Shown: positions 41,521 to 49,997, numbered from the stretch's first letter. The stretch is DNA of 64,000 nt from Levilactobacillus bambusae (GCF_003124125.1 NZ_QCXQ01000006.1:117066-181065), one strand, 5' to 3'. The notes: generated by a model not told the origin, from the sequence alone. Numbers and translations: made by a program.

Positions 41521-42051
41521 TTAGACAACACGGGGTTGACGTGACCGATGGGTTTCAGTTGTCAGCTGAACGTTTAAGCGTTTGACTTGGAAGCCCAAGC
41601 GAGTTAAATAGTCATTCGCTTCCTTTTCCATGGGTTCAACAGCTGGTGGGGGCGACAAACGGGGCTGACTAATCGTAATCTTGCCCCGAACCTGATTTGA
41701 CCGGGCGATTTTTAACCGCACGTGAACGTCTGGCAGGGAAAAGCGTTCCTTTAGTTGATGAGCCAGATCTTTTTCAACGATTTTATCCGGAATGGTTAGT
41801 GTGCCAGACTGACTGTCAAACTGGGCCTGCTTTAACCGGGTTCGTTTAAACAAACCAACCAATAGGAGGCAAAAGCCAATGAGTGCCGTCAGTGCTCCAG
41901 CCACGGTAATCATCACGTCAATTTCCGGTTGCGGCTCGTGAAGCCAGGGGGTCAGGTAGGGGATGGGAATGATAATGGCGAGTAAAATAATTCCCGCAAG
42001 CAGGGTAACAATTCCCGCCAGTGAAACGATCAACTTACTGGTTCGACTCAT
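41521..42051 (-). CDS. amaP: Alkaline shock response membrane anchor protein AmaP
   Basis: A 176-residue protein with two N-terminal membrane helices (about 8-30 and 48-68) and a soluble C-terminal domain related to Asp23, the build of AmaP, which tethers Asp23 to the membrane. ATG 42051 follows GGTGAT, an exact match to the anti-SD; a GTG at 42063 overlapping the previous stop is the alternative. Third from the end in the glsB-amaP-DUF2273-asp23-asp23 operon. Confidence 0.88.
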   Translation of the reverse strand: MSRTSKLIVSLAGIVTLLAGIILLAIIIPIPYLTPWLHEPQPEIDVMITVAGALTALIGFCLLLVGLFKRTRLKQAQFDSQSGTLTIPDKIVEKDLAHQLKERFSLPDVHVRLKIARSNQVRGKITISQPRLSPPPAVEPMEKEANDYLTRLGFQVKRLNVQLTTETHRSRQPRVV

Positions 42052-42062
42052 AGGATCACCCA

Positions 42063-42320
42063 CTAACTTTTACGTTTGCTTAAACCAAAAATAGCGGAGA
42101 CGATTAGAACGAGGACAACGGCACCGATGATGGATGGAAAAAGTGCCATTCCAGCGATATGAGGGCCCCAGCTTCCAAGAACCACTTCACCTAACCAGGA
42201 ACCAACCAATCCCGCGACAATATTGCCAATAATTCCAGCCGGGAGGTCCCGACTCGTTAGCATTCCTGCTAAGGCACCAATGATTCCGCCGATGATAAGG
42301 GTCCATAACCAACTAAACAT
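42063..42320 (-). CDS. GlsB/YeaQ/YmgE family membrane protein
   Basis: An 85-residue transglycosylase-associated (YeaQ/GlsB) protein with three membrane helices and the Gly-rich patterns GGIIGALAGM and GIIGNIVAGLVGSWLG. The family is stress induced; biochemical function unknown. The start is ATG 42320, nine bases after AAAGG; an ATG at 42329 would abut the SD. First gene of the Asp23 operon, with a promoter 50-75 bases upstream. Confidence 0.9.
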   Translation of the reverse strand: MFSWLWTLIIGGIIGALAGMLTSRDLPAGIIGNIVAGLVGSWLGEVVLGSWGPHIAGMALFPSIIGAVVLVLIVSAIFGLSKRKS

Positions 42321-42367
42321 GTTAATCATCCTTTCTATTCAGTGACTTGGTGGTTAACTATGGCCAT

Positions 42368-42396
42368 AAGATAACAAGAACTGGAATCGGTTTCAA
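42368..42396 (-). promoter_or_regulatory. Promoter of the Asp23 operon
   Basis: On the minus strand TTGAAA (42391-42396), a 17-base spacer and TATCTT (42368-42373), a sigma-A type promoter reading into glsB. Confidence 0.6.
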
Positions 42397-42528
42397 TGAA
42401 TATACTCAGGGGTCACAAAGACTTCAAAGTTTCACCGCAGTTTGACTATTTTATTCGAATGGGATCGGTGTTTGAACGAATGACTTTTGTTTTTTTTACA
42501 AACGTGCTACACTTATGAAGTAAATTAC

Positions 42529-42896
42529 GGGGTTGTTATGGATTCGACGGGTATAGGTCGAGCCCGGATTGCGTTTCGAAGCGGCATCTTCGTTAAAAGG
42601 TCCAGTTTTAAATTATAACTGCAAACAATAATTCTAACTCTTACGCATTGGCTGCCTAATAAGCGCATGCGTAGATCCTCTCTACCTTGTCTGCGGGTAG
42701 AATCTGGGTCCTAAATTAGCGGACTTACGTTAATCGCTCACACCTGAAGTAGATTAAAAGAGATAAATCAGGTTAGCTAATCTCGTTAGCCTTGACTGAC
42801 GGCGCTCTGATTAGTGAACTTCAAATAGTCACTCTATGAACGTAGATATCCGGGTGGCGATATGCTCGGACGCGGGTTCGACTCCCGCCAACTCCA
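42529..42896 (+). ncRNA. ssrA: Transfer-messenger RNA
   Basis: tmRNA rescues stalled ribosomes. The 5' GGGGTTG pairs with CAACTCC near the 3' end to form the alanine-accepting stem; TTCGACTCCCGCC is the T-arm region. The tag frame at 42621-42659 encodes ANNNSNSYALAA and ends in tandem stops, the usual Lactobacillaceae tag. Several pseudoknot helices are suggested between 42660 and 42840. CCA is not encoded. Because 3' ends of ssrA are common attachment sites, the AT-rich region just downstream deserves attention. Confidence 0.97.
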
Positions 42897-43029
42897 TTGA
42901 ATAGGTTTCATGGGCTCACATAAGTGCTAAAACATTGATATAATAGCATTCTGTTTTTTTTGTTTTTCATATAAAACCATTAATTGGTAACATTTATGGT
43001 AACCTGTAAATGAAAGCAAACTTATAAGG

Positions 43030-43074
43030 AAATAAAAAGTCATTCGCTATACCGCGAATGACTTTTTATTTTTT
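43030..43074. terminator. Strong hairpin terminator downstream of tmRNA
   Basis: AAATAAAAAGTCATTCGC pairs with its complement (17 bp), A-rich before and T-rich after. It follows ssrA by 135 bases; between them (42897-43029) I see AT-rich DNA with a TGGTAAC direct repeat (about 42986-43004) and no gene. Confidence 0.85.
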
Positions 43075-43133
43075 ACACACTGAAATTAGATATCGATGCC
43101 AATGGACCTGCTATTGAAAGGACTAAACACTAA

Positions 43134-43892
43134 ATGACAAATGAAGATATGCCAAACCTTGGATTCTTTTTAAAGTTTATTGAACCACAATATCTTGATG
43201 ATTTTCTAAAAGGGCATGTACACTTTAGTTCACTATACTACTTTAACGAGGTTGAGAGAAATGGTAATAGTATCATTGGTGATGATAGTGAAGGCGCGTA
43301 TACCCAAAACTTAACCAATGCTACCGCTTATCTACAAATTGAAGGTGACCCCAAAATATATGAATTTCCCGTTTCTCATGCAATTTCGCGCTATGATATG
43401 TCTGAGGAAGATAAGAATCACTATGGAATAGCCAGTTTCTTTTACCTGACGAAACAGGATTTTGTCGAACACTCACACAGTGAAAATCAACGGATTTATG
43501 TGTTGAAGAAAGAGGTCATTGATTATTTTCGCACTTTTAATACTGATAAAAGAGTCCCAGTCATTATATATACCGATCCGTTTATTGATTTGTTGAAAAA
43601 ACAAAACACACCCAACACCTGCGGGAAGGTCCACTATTATGACGATGATGATCCTGCGGAGTTTGCTGGCCTTTCACAGATGGATAACTTTTATGACACT
43701 ATTCCATTTCTTAAACGCAAGCGCTATTCAGATCAGAAAGAATTTCGTGTATGTGTGGTACTTGATAAGGGTACGGAAACAAGTAGAGGTGAAGAATTTG
43801 AGTTAGGGGATATGTCGAACATGGCTTTACCATTAAAATTTATCGGTAACCAGCATCTCGCAATCGTTGTTGATTACAGCTCGGAAAAATAA
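43134..43892 (+). CDS. Orphan protein, 252 residues, possibly DUF2971-like
   Basis: A soluble acidic protein of AT-rich codon use unlike its neighbours (many Tyr, Asn, Asp, Lys codons ending in A or T). The beginning (FLKFIEPQYLDDFLKG, then HFSSLYYFNEVERNG) and an EFRVCVV strand near 205-211 recall the layout of DUF2971 proteins, where an N-terminal 'small object, must be shown' motif precedes R..EFR, but this is weak. An SD GAAAGGA precedes the ATG. It sits between ssrA and an IS remnant, in a likely integration spot. Function unknown; defence cargo is conceivable. Confidence 0.65.
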   Translation: MTNEDMPNLGFFLKFIEPQYLDDFLKGHVHFSSLYYFNEVERNGNSIIGDDSEGAYTQNLTNATAYLQIEGDPKIYEFPVSHAISRYDMSEEDKNHYGIASFFYLTKQDFVEHSHSENQRIYVLKKEVIDYFRTFNTDKRVPVIIYTDPFIDLLKKQNTPNTCGKVHYYDDDDPAEFAGLSQMDNFYDTIPFLKRKRYSDQKEFRVCVVLDKGTETSRGEEFELGDMSNMALPLKFIGNQHLAIVVDYSSEK

Positions 43893-44084
43893 TTAGATTA
43901 TTTCACTGATTACCGCAAATGTTCGGATAAATTGGGGGAGTTCCCGTAATTTATGTATTGCAGGAAGTTTATTGCCAAGACTGCTGCTCGTTAAGCTATT
44001 GTGCTATTGAGCAAAGTGGTTTTTGTTAGCAGGACGAATAATGCGTTATTATGGATAAGTTGAATTCGCTTTAATAATCAAGGC
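43893..44084. other. Non-coding stretch, no recognisable content
   Basis: AT-rich sequence between the orphan gene and the IS remnant. It has scattered stops in all frames and no promoter, terminator or RNA I can support. It may contain decayed sequence from an excised or degraded element. Confidence 0.4.
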
Positions 44085-44222
44085 TTAATCGCTTCTTTGC
44101 TGATAGGTGTCATTAATTTTGATATTATTATCTTTAATTTCTAACAGATCTCGTATAAACTGATTATGGGACATATCTTCCACCGCTTTCAATTTTTGTT
44201 TTAGTCGACTTGATTGTTGCAT
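44085..44222 (-). pseudogene. Truncated ISL3-type transposase start
   Basis: A 45-codon frame from an ATG at 44222 (the transposase-like part starts at 44174) ends at TAA 44085-44087. It matches only the N-terminal zinc-finger-preceding region of the transposase; the catalytic DDE part is gone. Family assignment is from memory of the MSxNxxIRxLLxIKDxNI pattern. Confidence 0.6.
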
Positions 44223-44301
44223 AAGGATGGATATGTCCTTTTGTTATGCACAAAAAGGGCGTTGATGAATTTCTTCATCAACACCAAATATTGTAGAGCC
44301 C
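44085..44301 (-). mobile_element. ISL3-family insertion sequence remnant
   Basis: Read on the minus strand, 44301 opens with GGGCTCTACAATATTTGG, like the terminal repeat of ISL3-type elements, followed by a GTTGATGAAG...CTTCATCAAC-type palindrome (44261-44280). A start of transposase follows: codons at 44174-44085 read MSHNQFIRDLLEIKDNNIK, the N-terminal pattern of ISL3 transposases, and stop after about 30 residues. The rest of the element and the other end are missing, so it cannot move. Confidence 0.65.
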
Positions 44302-44303
44302 AA

Positions 44304-44347
44304 ATAAGGAAAGCCTGCTAAATGATCGTTTAGCAGGCTTTCCTTAT
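44304..44347. terminator. Perfect 19-bp palindrome beside the IS end
   Basis: Arms 44304-44322 and 44329-44347 pair perfectly (AAGGAAAGCCTGC core) around a 6-base loop. It begins three bases from the IS tip. Either an old terminator into which the IS inserted, or part of the element's target preference. Confidence 0.7.
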
Positions 44348-44572
44348 GTTTAAAAAAGACATAAGAGTACATCTTGAGTACAAATCTACGTGGAATGTTT
44401 CTGTCTGTTGTTTTTTAAAATAGGCAGGGGATCAATATATAAACGTCGCTCTGCACGTGACGTTATTCCACAGGAATTAGGGGATAAGAACGCATCGAAG
44501 TGAGTTGTGCCAAACTGGTGTATGCTTAGGGCAAGTCATTAAGCAAGAAGAAAATGGGGAGGGGCAGGATTA
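44348..44572. other. Leader region of the UvrA-like gene
   Basis: No gene. A TATGCT hexamer near 44523 could be the -10 of the downstream gene. Nothing else in this stretch is supported. Confidence 0.4.
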
Positions 44573-47098
44573 ATGGAGAAAAACTTAGAAGTTGAGGTGC
44601 GGGGAGGGCAAGTTAATAACCTTAAAAACATTGACGTTAACATTCCGCTGAATCAGTTTGTGGTAATTTCGGGATTATCTGGTTCGGGAAAGTCGTCGCT
44701 GGCAATGGGGATTTTATACGCTGAGGGGTCGCGACGGTATTTGGATGCGCTCTCCACGTATACCAGACGGCGGATTAGTCAGTCTGGCCGGGCGGATGTG
44801 AAATCAATCAAGCACATTCCGTCAGCGTTAGCGCTTAAACAACGGCCAACCGTTCCGGGCCCTCGGTCAACCGTTGGAACCATGACCGAAATATACAATG
44901 TCTTACGGCTGATTTTCTCCCGGCTTGGTTCGCCGAGATGTCCAAATGGGCACCAAATCCCACCAACCCTTAAAATTGCGGAAGCCATGGATAAGGCTGG
45001 CAATGAGAGGGGAATCATTACTTGTCCGGTCTGCGGGGTGAAGTTTTCGGCCTATAGCGCGGAAGACTTTGCTTTCAACGCCGGTGGCGCATGTCTGGAA
45101 TGCGGGGGATTAGGCGTCACAAAACAACTCGATCCCACGAAAATAATTAGTGATCCGACTAAATCAATTCAAGATGGCGCGGTTGCCGCTTGGAAACTGC
45201 CGGGGAGAAACTTCATGCCAACGGTAGCGGAAGCCGCGGGAATTCCAATCGGAATTCCGTATAACCAGCTTAGTGAGCAGCAAAAGGAGTTTGTTCTGCA
45301 TGGTCACGGAAAAACGTATGATATTAACGTCCCAACGAAAAGCGGTCGGGTGTTCCATATGTCTGACGTTCAGTATGTGAACGCGTTTGATGCGGTCTCC
45401 GAAAGTTTAGCCAACACTAAAAGCGAAGTCGCCTTAAAACGGCTTAACCGATTTTATACCACGTCCGTTTGTCCGGTATGCCACGGAACCCGGTTGAACC
45501 CCGATCGGTTGACTCAACTGGTAATGGGGCAGAATATTGCGGAAGTGAGTGACTTAGAGTTAAAGGAGCTGAACCGGTGGGTCGATGACCTAACCGCCTG
45601 GCTGCCCCGGGATATGACCCAACTGGCAGCCAACCTAACCCGGGAGTTATTGAGTCAGCTCACCCCGATTTTAAATTTAGGGTTGGATTATTTAACGATG
45701 AGCCGGGCCGGTGAAACGTTATCAACGGGTGAACTCCAACGAATCCAGCTTGCCCGCACGCTCCGGACCGAAACGACTGGGGTGTTATACGTACTAGATG
45801 AACCGTCAGTAGGTTTGCATCCCGATAACGTTACCGGATTGATTAAGATATTTCATCAATTAATCGATCAGGGAAATTCATTAGTGGTGGTAGAACACGA
45901 GACGGCCATTATCAACGCCGCAGATTGGGTGATTGAAATCGGTCCGGGATCGGGTCAAAAGGGCGGAGAAGTGATTGCCCAGGGGACTCCTGGCGCGTTA
46001 AAAACGGATCCGAACTCTTTGATTGGCCCGTTTTTAAAGGGGACTGCCCCCCTATTAGTTCGGCAGCCAATCTCCGCAGATCAGATTATGGCAACGGGCT
46101 GCCTCACACTGACAATTGGCGAGAAGAATAATTTACGGAATGTCGCCATTACGATTCCGGAAAATCGGTTAACCGCAGTTACCGGTTTTTCCGGGGCTGG
46201 CAAAACCACCCTCATTCTTGATGGGTTATTCAACGCCTTAACGGCTAATAGTCAGGGCAACCCAATTCCAGACTACGTTACCCAATTAACGAATCCCCAT
46301 TTGAAACAGTTTGTGAGTATTGATGCTACCCCGGTTGGTAAGAACGTTCGCTCAACGGTCGCCACGTATACGAACATCATGGACGAACTCCGGCGTTTAT
46401 TCGCTGCCCAACCAGAGGCTAAACGCCAGCACTTAACGAGTTCCTATTTTTCGTATAATACTAAGGATGGGGCGTGTCCTACCTGTGGGGGAACCGGCCA
46501 AATTTCGCTGGATATCCAATACCTGCCTGATGTCGTTGAAACCTGCCCTACTTGTCACGGCAGCCGGTTTAACCCAACGGTTCTAACGGTTAAGTGGCAG
46601 GGGTTGAGTATCGCTGATGCCTTGAATTTAGAGGTTGGGACGGCACTTACCGTCTTTAGTAACCAGCCCAAAATAGAGAAGACTTTAACGATCCTAAACG
46701 ATATGGGGTTGGGGTACCTGTTATTAGGGGAGGAGACCCCAAGTCTTTCTGGTGGTGAGGCGCAGCGGCTAAAATTAACGACCCATTTAGGTCATCAATT
46801 GGACCAAACCCTCTTTATTTTTGATGAGCCAACAACCGGTTTGCACCCCCTAGATGTTCAGACCTTGATTAGGGTCTTCGATCAACTCCTAGCGAAGGGG
46901 GCAACCCTCATTGTAATTACCCATGATTTAGATTTGATGGCCAATTCCGACTATATGATTGATGTTGGCCCACGAGCCGGTGAAAATGGGGGCCGGATAG
47001 TTACGGAGGGCAGTCCGCTTCAATTAGCGAAGTCCCCAACTAGTCTAACCACCCAGTATTTAGCCGACTTAGTTAAGCGAACCCAACAACCTAGTTAG
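44573..47098 (+). CDS. UvrA-like ABC ATPase lacking the UvrB-binding domain
   Basis: An 841-residue tandem ABC ATPase of the UvrA family. Walker A motifs are GLSGSGKSS (34-42) and GFSGAGKTT (second half), signatures TLSTGELQRIQLART-like and SLSGGEAQRLKL, and zinc modules CPVC...CLEC, CPVCHG and CPTC...CPTCHG. It is about 100 residues shorter than UvrA: after RCPNGHQIPP the UvrB-binding insertion is missing, as in UvrA2/DrrC-type proteins linked to drug or DNA-damage tolerance rather than excision repair. The ATG follows GGGAGGGGCAGG. Role is inferred from the class. Confidence 0.88.
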   Translation: MEKNLEVEVRGGQVNNLKNIDVNIPLNQFVVISGLSGSGKSSLAMGILYAEGSRRYLDALSTYTRRRISQSGRADVKSIKHIPSALALKQRPTVPGPRSTVGTMTEIYNVLRLIFSRLGSPRCPNGHQIPPTLKIAEAMDKAGNERGIITCPVCGVKFSAYSAEDFAFNAGGACLECGGLGVTKQLDPTKIISDPTKSIQDGAVAAWKLPGRNFMPTVAEAAGIPIGIPYNQLSEQQKEFVLHGHGKTYDINVPTKSGRVFHMSDVQYVNAFDAVSESLANTKSEVALKRLNRFYTTSVCPVCHGTRLNPDRLTQLVMGQNIAEVSDLELKELNRWVDDLTAWLPRDMTQLAANLTRELLSQLTPILNLGLDYLTMSRAGETLSTGELQRIQLARTLRTETTGVLYVLDEPSVGLHPDNVTGLIKIFHQLIDQGNSLVVVEHETAIINAADWVIEIGPGSGQKGGEVIAQGTPGALKTDPNSLIGPFLKGTAPLLVRQPISADQIMATGCLTLTIGEKNNLRNVAITIPENRLTAVTGFSGAGKTTLILDGLFNALTANSQGNPIPDYVTQLTNPHLKQFVSIDATPVGKNVRSTVATYTNIMDELRRLFAAQPEAKRQHLTSSYFSYNTKDGACPTCGGTGQISLDIQYLPDVVETCPTCHGSRFNPTVLTVKWQGLSIADALNLEVGTALTVFSNQPKIEKTLTILNDMGLGYLLLGEETPSLSGGEAQRLKLTTHLGHQLDQTLFIFDEPTTGLHPLDVQTLIRVFDQLLAKGATLIVITHDLDLMANSDYMIDVGPRAGENGGRIVTEGSPLQLAKSPTSLTTQYLADLVKRTQQPS

Positions 47099-47103
47099 GC
47101 TAT

Positions 47104-47160
47104 AAAAAGAACGTGAGCAGGCGGTCCGCACTAACGGGACTTCTGTTCACGTTCTTTTTG
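47104..47160 (+). terminator. Terminator after the UvrA-like gene
   Basis: AAAAAGAACGTGA pairs with TCACGTTCTTTTT, with an inner CAG/CTG pair. Confidence 0.88.
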
Positions 47161-47234
47161 CAACTAATGGCTGATTCTAGGGCCGGCCAGCCAAACCAGT
47201 TAAGGTTATAGCAGCGCTACCCTAGGGTCTGCCG

Positions 47235-47840
47235 TTATTTTCTAAAGTGGTCGAGTAAGGAATGGTGAATTTTAGTGGAAACCCGGTAGGGAAAGACCCA
47301 AATGCCTGAAATAAGAAACCGGCCAATCAAGACAATGGGTGGATAATAAAAGACCCCAAAAAAGAGCATCACGCTGACTAACAGTGAAATTTGGCTGCGA
47401 CGGTCGTTTTTGACTGCCCATTGAAGTTTGCTGGCGTCAGGATTGGCCTTTAACAGGTAGTGGGTCAAGATAGAAAAGGAAAAGCTCCACATGGTAAAGA
47501 CGACTAAGTAAGCAAATTCAGGTAAAAAACTGATCATATTTTGGCTATCGTGGCCCACCCAAAGCGTCACAGCCGGACAGAGGGTTAACCAAAACAACCA
47601 AAAAAGATCGGCCCAAATGACCGCGTTTGAAACCCGGTTTGCCATGCCAAATAGCCGGTGGTGGCTAACCCAAATGACGGCAATAAAAATAAAACTAACG
47701 AGGTAGGTTAGCATTAACGGGGTAATGGTTCGCAGGGACGACAGGACTGGGCGGGTTGGAATGCGAATATTAAAAATAAGCAGGGTAATCACAATGCTGA
47801 CGACCCCATCGGTGAAGGAAACAATGCGGTTCTTGTCCAA
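47235..47840 (-). CDS. TMEM175-type potassium channel protein
   Basis: A 201-residue membrane protein with about six helices; the first contains RIVSFTDGVVSIVIT, the bacterial TMEM175 (former DUF1211) pore motif. Bacterial homologues form tetrameric leak-like K+ channels. The start is TTG 47840 with only a weak SD (GAAAAGATGAT); the nearby ATG is out of frame. It follows the 95-residue gene on the same strand at a 40-base distance and may be co-transcribed. Confidence 0.85.
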   Translation of the reverse strand: MDKNRIVSFTDGVVSIVITLLIFNIRIPTRPVLSSLRTITPLMLTYLVSFIFIAVIWVSHHRLFGMANRVSNAVIWADLFWLFWLTLCPAVTLWVGHDSQNMISFLPEFAYLVVFTMWSFSFSILTHYLLKANPDASKLQWAVKNDRRSQISLLVSVMLFFGVFYYPPIVLIGRFLISGIWVFPYRVSTKIHHSLLDHFRK

Positions 47841-47880
47841 TCAAATCATCTTTTCGTTTAAAAATTTAAGGCCGGCGCTC

Positions 47881-48168
47881 TTATTCAAAGGGATTGCTTT
47901 TTTCGACGATGACTTCGCTTAAATTATCATTATCAGTCGTCTCATTGACCGCTGAAACGTAGTAGTGCTTCCCATTAAGGATCAGCTGCTCGCGGGTTTT
48001 AGAAAGTGTGACGAGGCGATTTTTAACGGTAGGGAAGTCAAGATCAGCAGCTTCTAACCCGTAACGGCTGAGGTTAAAAACCCGAATGTCGCCCCCATTA
48101 ATTAGGGTTGGGGATTCAAGGTCAAAAGTGACGGACTCGTCGTTTGTTAGTTCTAAAATCGCTTTCAT
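47881..48168 (-). CDS. Hypothetical protein, 95 residues
   Basis: A small acidic beta-rich protein without membrane segment or known motif. AGGAGG precedes the ATG with good spacing, and on the minus strand TTGCAT-17-TATTGT at about 48193-48221 is a likely promoter. Possibly first gene of a two-gene unit with the TMEM175-like channel. Function unknown. Upstream to 48356 I see nothing else. Confidence 0.7.
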   Translation of the reverse strand: MKAILELTNDESVTFDLESPTLINGGDIRVFNLSRYGLEAADLDFPTVKNRLVTLSKTREQLILNGKHYYVSAVNETTDNDNLSEVIVEKSNPFE

Positions 48169-48356
48169 AATGTCCTCCTACTGGGTGAGTAACAGACAAT
48201 ACTTTCAGTCTGAGTATAATGCAAAATCTACTAGAATGGGAGCAACATGCTTATATCTGGGCAGGAGTTGAGGGGTGACGGGCGACATTAGAGGGGTGCC
48301 CTGGACAGAAAGCGATGTACGATGAAGCTGATGGATTGCAGCCGGTGATTGGATAG

Positions 48357-48407
48357 AAAAAAACTGGTTCAGAAGTCGAGGTGGGGATCTCGGGTTCTGG
48401 GCCAGTT
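48357..48407 (-). terminator. Terminator after the nuclease gene
   Basis: On the minus strand AACTGG-CCAGA-CGAG pairs with CTCG-TCTG-CCAGTT followed by TTTTTT. Confidence 0.85.
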
Positions 48408-48418
48408 AAGTCAGATGC

Positions 48419-49519
48419 TTATGGTTGTGCGTATTGATTGCCACGGATGGCTTGTGTAGCGCCGTTAGATACCGCGGCCGTTTGACTCATGTACTCATAG
48501 TTGTTGGGATTCATAACCTTGGAATAGTACTTGTTGCTATCTGAGACGTACACCATCCCAGAGCCAGCGATTGTCCATTGCCCATTAGTAGTCGGTTTAA
48601 CTGGAGTCTCTGTGGACTGACTTACGGAAGACGTGGATGAGCTTTCCGCTGTAGAAGATGACGACTGAGAGGACGATTCGGTGGTCCGACTTTGATTTGC
48701 AACAGTCGATGACGAATTAGACCCGTTCGTGTAATTAATCTGATACCCCTCAACCGAATTAAGCACCACAATTTCCTGATCTAAACGCCCATCGGATGAC
48801 TTAATGTCGACAACGGATCCGCGGGGAATGGTTTCGTCTGCTTGATAGAGTGGGGTGGTTTCGTACGAGATGGTATTTTTAGTGTTGGCATGGTTCTGCC
48901 AGTAGTTTTCGGCTAGCTCTTCTGCGTGCCGCATGCCACCATCTTGATTAGCACCGACGTTTTGGGGGCGGGTACCGGTCGTGAAATTATATTCTGAGGT
49001 GTAGGACTTAGCCCCCAACAAACTATCCGCAATGGAATGGCTGCGGTTATATAAGTAACCATGGTAGGTGCGGCCCGTTAAACCATAGGTAATGGCCACC
49101 TTAGGGTTCTGAGACGGCCAGGCAGGAGGGGCTAACGGTGTTCCCTGCCGTGATCCTTGCGAAGCTCGGTATTCCGAATAGGTAAGGATGGCCTTGGCCG
49201 TTGTAGAACGTCCTTGACTATCGGCGGAAAAATGGGTATCCCCGGCCTTCATATTCTGAAACCCTGATAATTTGGCCCGCCCGTTTTCCCAGTAATAGTT
49301 TTTGGTGGGGCCGGCCGATTGCTGATTGGTGTAAGTGATGAGCTTAGAGAGAATGGCCTTATGGGAGGCGGAGGGTTTAGTTGACGAGGTTTGAACTGAG
49401 TTGGTAGCGGACTGGGAGTGATCCTCGGAGGAGGATGACCCCGACGTACAACCCGTTAGTAGCCCGCCAAGAACGACTAATGTAAATAATAGGGTAAAAG
49501 GTGATTGTTTCTTTAGCAT
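48419..49519 (-). CDS. Lipoprotein DNA/RNA non-specific endonuclease
   Basis: A 366-residue surface nuclease. The signal ends in the lipobox LLTGC (about Cys24), a Ser-rich linker follows, and the beta-beta-alpha-metal nuclease domain spans about 60-255. The active-site motif is YNRSHSIADSLLG, corresponding to (D/N)RGH with catalytic His; the metal Asn is in TGTRPQNVGANQ. A second Ser-rich linker (about 265-310) leads to a C-terminal GMVYVSDSNKYYSKV module. ATG 49519 follows AAAGGAG. Likely roles: nucleotide scavenging, DNA uptake or biofilm. Confidence 0.84.
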   Translation of the reverse strand: MLKKQSPFTLLFTLVVLGGLLTGCTSGSSSSEDHSQSATNSVQTSSTKPSASHKAILSKLITYTNQQSAGPTKNYYWENGRAKLSGFQNMKAGDTHFSADSQGRSTTAKAILTYSEYRASQGSRQGTPLAPPAWPSQNPKVAITYGLTGRTYHGYLYNRSHSIADSLLGAKSYTSEYNFTTGTRPQNVGANQDGGMRHAEELAENYWQNHANTKNTISYETTPLYQADETIPRGSVVDIKSSDGRLDQEIVVLNSVEGYQINYTNGSNSSSTVANQSRTTESSSQSSSSTAESSSTSSVSQSTETPVKPTTNGQWTIAGSGMVYVSDSNKYYSKVMNPNNYEYMSQTAAVSNGATQAIRGNQYAQP

Positions 49520-49636
49520 AGTTTGCTCCTTTAACGTGTAGATCAAGTGTCCAATAAAAAGTTAACCTTACAAAGTATAGCAAAAATCAAAAATAATTTA
49601 ATCACTTACCAAAATATAATCGCGGTTTACAATGGT

Positions 49637-49665
49637 TTGACAGTTTAATTAAGCTGTGTTTTAAT
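49637..49665 (+). promoter_or_regulatory. arsR-type regulator promoter
   Basis: TTGACA at 49639-49644, about 17 bases and TTTAAT near 49660-49665; the operator copy at 49667-49676 lies directly downstream. Confidence 0.6.
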
Positions 49666-49666
49666 G

Positions 49667-49676
49667 TGTTTAAACA
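49667..49676. promoter_or_regulatory. Operator copy 1 for the ArsR-type regulator
   Basis: TGTTTAAACA, a perfect 10-bp palindrome 21 bases before the regulator ATG. The same palindrome recurs before the oxidoreductase gene. Confidence 0.6.
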
Positions 49677-49697
49677 TTTGAACGGAAGGGGATTACG

Positions 49698-49997
49698 ATG
49701 AGCGAACGATCATTTAACCTATTTAAGGCAGCTGAACCAAGCCTTAGCATGATGAGTGACCCAAACCGGCAGCGAATTATTCTTTATCTATGTGACCAAC
49801 CACTAACGGTGAATCAACTAACGGAAAAGTTAAATCTTTCACGGCCAGCGGTTTCCCACCACTTAAAGCTATTGCTAACGGCTAACCTCGTTAGGGTGGA
49901 TCAGGTTGGAACTGAACGGTACTACGAAAACAACATGGAACCGACCATTCAGTTACTGCGGGATTTAGCCGATTCATTAGAAAAGGACAGCCAATAA
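49698..49997 (+). CDS. ArsR-family transcriptional regulator
   Basis: A 99-residue winged-helix repressor; the helix-turn-helix is LTVNQLTEKLNLSRPAVSHHLK (about 35-56) and the wing VDQVGTERYYEN follows. It has no Cys in the usual ArsR metal positions, so a redox or small-molecule signal is more likely than arsenic. GGAAGGGG precedes the ATG. Palindromes before this gene and before the next suggest that it represses both itself and the flavin oxidoreductase. Confidence 0.88.
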   Translation: MSERSFNLFKAAEPSLSMMSDPNRQRIILYLCDQPLTVNQLTEKLNLSRPAVSHHLKLLLTANLVRVDQVGTERYYENNMEPTIQLLRDLADSLEKDSQ

